Shown piece after piece: positions 42,901 through 45,900 of a stretch of DNA of 64,000 nucleotides (the stretch's first letter is position 1; each line of letters opens with the position of its first letter). A program made the translations under genes and the position numbers. This DNA comes from Oncomelania hupensis (lineage: Eukaryota; Mollusca; Gastropoda; Littorinimorpha; Pomatiopsidae). The stretch is taken from the NCBI GenBank assembly GCA_036898135.1, contig CM072516.1, positions 63,885,482 through 63,949,481 of the forward strand, given 5' to 3'. The notes below the pieces were generated by a model that was not told the origin of the DNA, ran no database searches, and saw only the letters and a program-made list of their open reading frames with translations.

Positions 42901-45900
42901 TGCCCTTGCATCCTTAGTAGCATTATCATTTCATAGCCTGGCCATAATGCAGTTTTCTGAATTGAATGATAGCCCACCATGAGCCATGTATACTGTGTTT
43001 AATGTTTACTGACTGTTCACATTGGTATCATTAGATGTTTTGGGCACTGTTCATGTGGTACTTCGTGTGTTTAATGTTTACTGACTGTGAACGTTATTTT
43101 CATTAATTCTCCTGTACGAGAATCAGTTGTACTTGATCAAGACCCAAATGCACTACAGCTGGTTCCTTTTCATTTTGTAGCTCTGACTGCTGAATTACAA
43201 GTAGCATCACTTTTGTGAGGATCATTCTATAGTGAATAGCCACTTGATCATTGATGGGTGTAAATCTTGCCGCAATTTGATGAGCGTTCTGTTTACCTTT
43301 CACGCTCCACTCTTCCTCAGCATTAAATGTGGCATTCATCATTGTTCACCATTGATCATCCCATTTTATGCATTCCTTATGGGAGAGTTTTAATGCCCAA
43401 TCTTTGATACGTGTGCAGATAGTGATAGCTTAAGGTCATTCTGACGGAATCGCACACTGCAGAGCATGAAGTTTGTTCATTCTAGACACCCAAGTCCATT
43501 ACTGTGTGTATTTCATAATGTTCCTATTTGACCACGTTATTGATGTGTGATGAGCACTGTCCATTGTCCATTAGTCCTTAAGACATTGCCTTTCCAGGGG
43601 CTTACTGTTCAAACTTTTTGTGTGTACTGTTTGTCACTTTCAAAACTAAAACGTATGCTTTGTTCAATCTCCTGCACCTCATTGTCGAATATCTGATTAA
43701 GTGCGCATTGCAAGATGAAATAGAACGTACTATTTTGTATGTTCCCTGCATGTATAATTTTGTTTTTCTTTCAGACTGTACTGTCTGTTGTCGGATTTGA
43801 ACAAATAATATTTTATCTGATCTCTTTCTTTTCCACTGAATTCAACCCACCCCATTCACTTTTTCTCATAACCATTTTTTTCTTCACAATAACACTTGTT
43901 TTAGTTCTGCGCTGTTGTTTCTGTTTGCATGATCCATCAGTTCTTTTGCTCTGTTAGTCTCATCAGTGCTTTTGTATCTGTCACAACCGTGCACCTCCAT
44001 TTGCATAGACAGTCAATAGCCTGTGGTTCCCCAGCCTGTTTTTGCAAACCACTGTATTCTGGGCAGGTAGCGAATTTAAAAAATATATAGGTGTTTGCAT
44101 TGTCGTTGCTGCTATTATGTGTGCAACATTTTTTTTTTCAAACAGTCCTTTTCTTTATAGTCCTTTGACTCCTGTTCGGTTTGCCAATGGATTTATGTCG
44201 TTTTACACGCACTCCTATCCTCTCGCCCTTTCACACACGCACCGCAAAAAGTATTGTTCCTTTTACATACTTTTGTATTGTTGTAGTCATGAGCCTGAAG
44301 AAAATCCAATGAAGTCCCTCCTCTTTGCTTTGTTTTGAGTCCTGATCGACACTTTTGTTTATCAGTGTTGATATGTAAATCTGGCCTTTTCTTCTTGCGA
44401 CGTGAGAAAGGCTTTTCACATGTTAATACTGGAACCAATTAAACATTAATTTTGCATTGTTCATTTTACTGTTCTCGCTGGTTTTGTGTCATGCACAGCA
44501 CATAATGATTTTAAACAGTAATCAATGGCTTCGTGGGGAGAAAATGTATAGTACCCGAATAAAATTAACACCGTGCTTGTGGCATCCCCGATTAATCCAT
44601 CATGTTTTTTGAACAATCATGGTCACATTCATGCCTTGTCTTGTCTGGTTATAGAAGACTGCATGACCCTACGGATCACCCTAAGACTTATCCGAGTACG
44701 ACACCCCTTGGGGTCATGAGCAATCTTGCCACTGTAGATTGTTCAAACCTATAAAGGGAAAAGTGAAAGCCACAGTTGAAAACCTGTATTTCCTTTATAG
44801 ACAAGACACATTCACTGCGGCAACAGTACCCCCGTTGGAGTGCCGGGGGTTTTCAGTATAAATAGTATCCCCACTTTATGGAAATTTAGTGCTTTAAATT
44901 CCCACTGTCGCTGTCTTCCTCATTTACTCTTTCTCATTCCTGCTCTGTCCTTCACTCTGCTATACTATCTTCTTCTTCGCTAGATCAATGACCTACCTTT
45001 TTTTCTTGCAAACTCTTCCTGGACAAGACTTCTTTGTTTGTGTATGAGGTCTGTTGGATCAGCTTGGGAGTGTTGGACGCTTTCTGCCGGGTGGTCACTA
45101 GGGCTTCCTATGATTGTACTATTTAGCACTATAGGCATTTTATATGTATGTGTTTTGTTGATGATTTATAATGATGTTTGTATTCTATTTTGTTTTTGTA
45201 ACCGGGGGTTCGCGTAGTTGAGGTCAACCCTCAGCCGTCCCCCGCGTGGGATGTCTTTATTGTAAAGTGACTGGCCGGTGGAGGGCATTCAATTTTCCCA
45301 CTGGGGTTGTTTCAGCAGATCTTTTATGCGGATCGGGGGTTGTCCGGTCCTGATTTGGCTCAGAAGAGTCCGCTGGACCTAAAGCAACAATAAATCAATC
45401 AATCAATCAATCCGAGTACGACACAATCATATACTGACATAAGAATATTTCAGGCTGTGGCGCCGGCAGTCTCTGATAGATAGTGTGTGAAATTGTCTGT
45501 GTTAGTTGTGCTGGTCTCAATCTCTACTGCGTTTGAAAGACCAAGTTCTAAACTTTGTTGAGCTCAAAGAGATGAGGGTGATAGTGCTATACTTTTCCTG
45601 TGTTTGCTGAAACTTATGGCAATGCCAGTTTTAATGTGTATGTTCATGTGAGTCTACTATGAATACATTGGGGTGCCGTTTTTCTGTAGATCAGGTTGAA
45701 AATAAATTTGGTCAGAGCATGCGTTATAGCACATCCAGACGAGAGTTTGCTTAATGTAATTGTGTGTATTTTCAACCGTGTGTTCGTGCGATTAATATCT
45801 TGTCTTGCCGTGTACGCCCACAATCAATCGTGTTGATCATTATGGCATTAGAGAGGAAGATTTTGTACGCATGTCAAGTACGGATACGGAGCTAATAACA

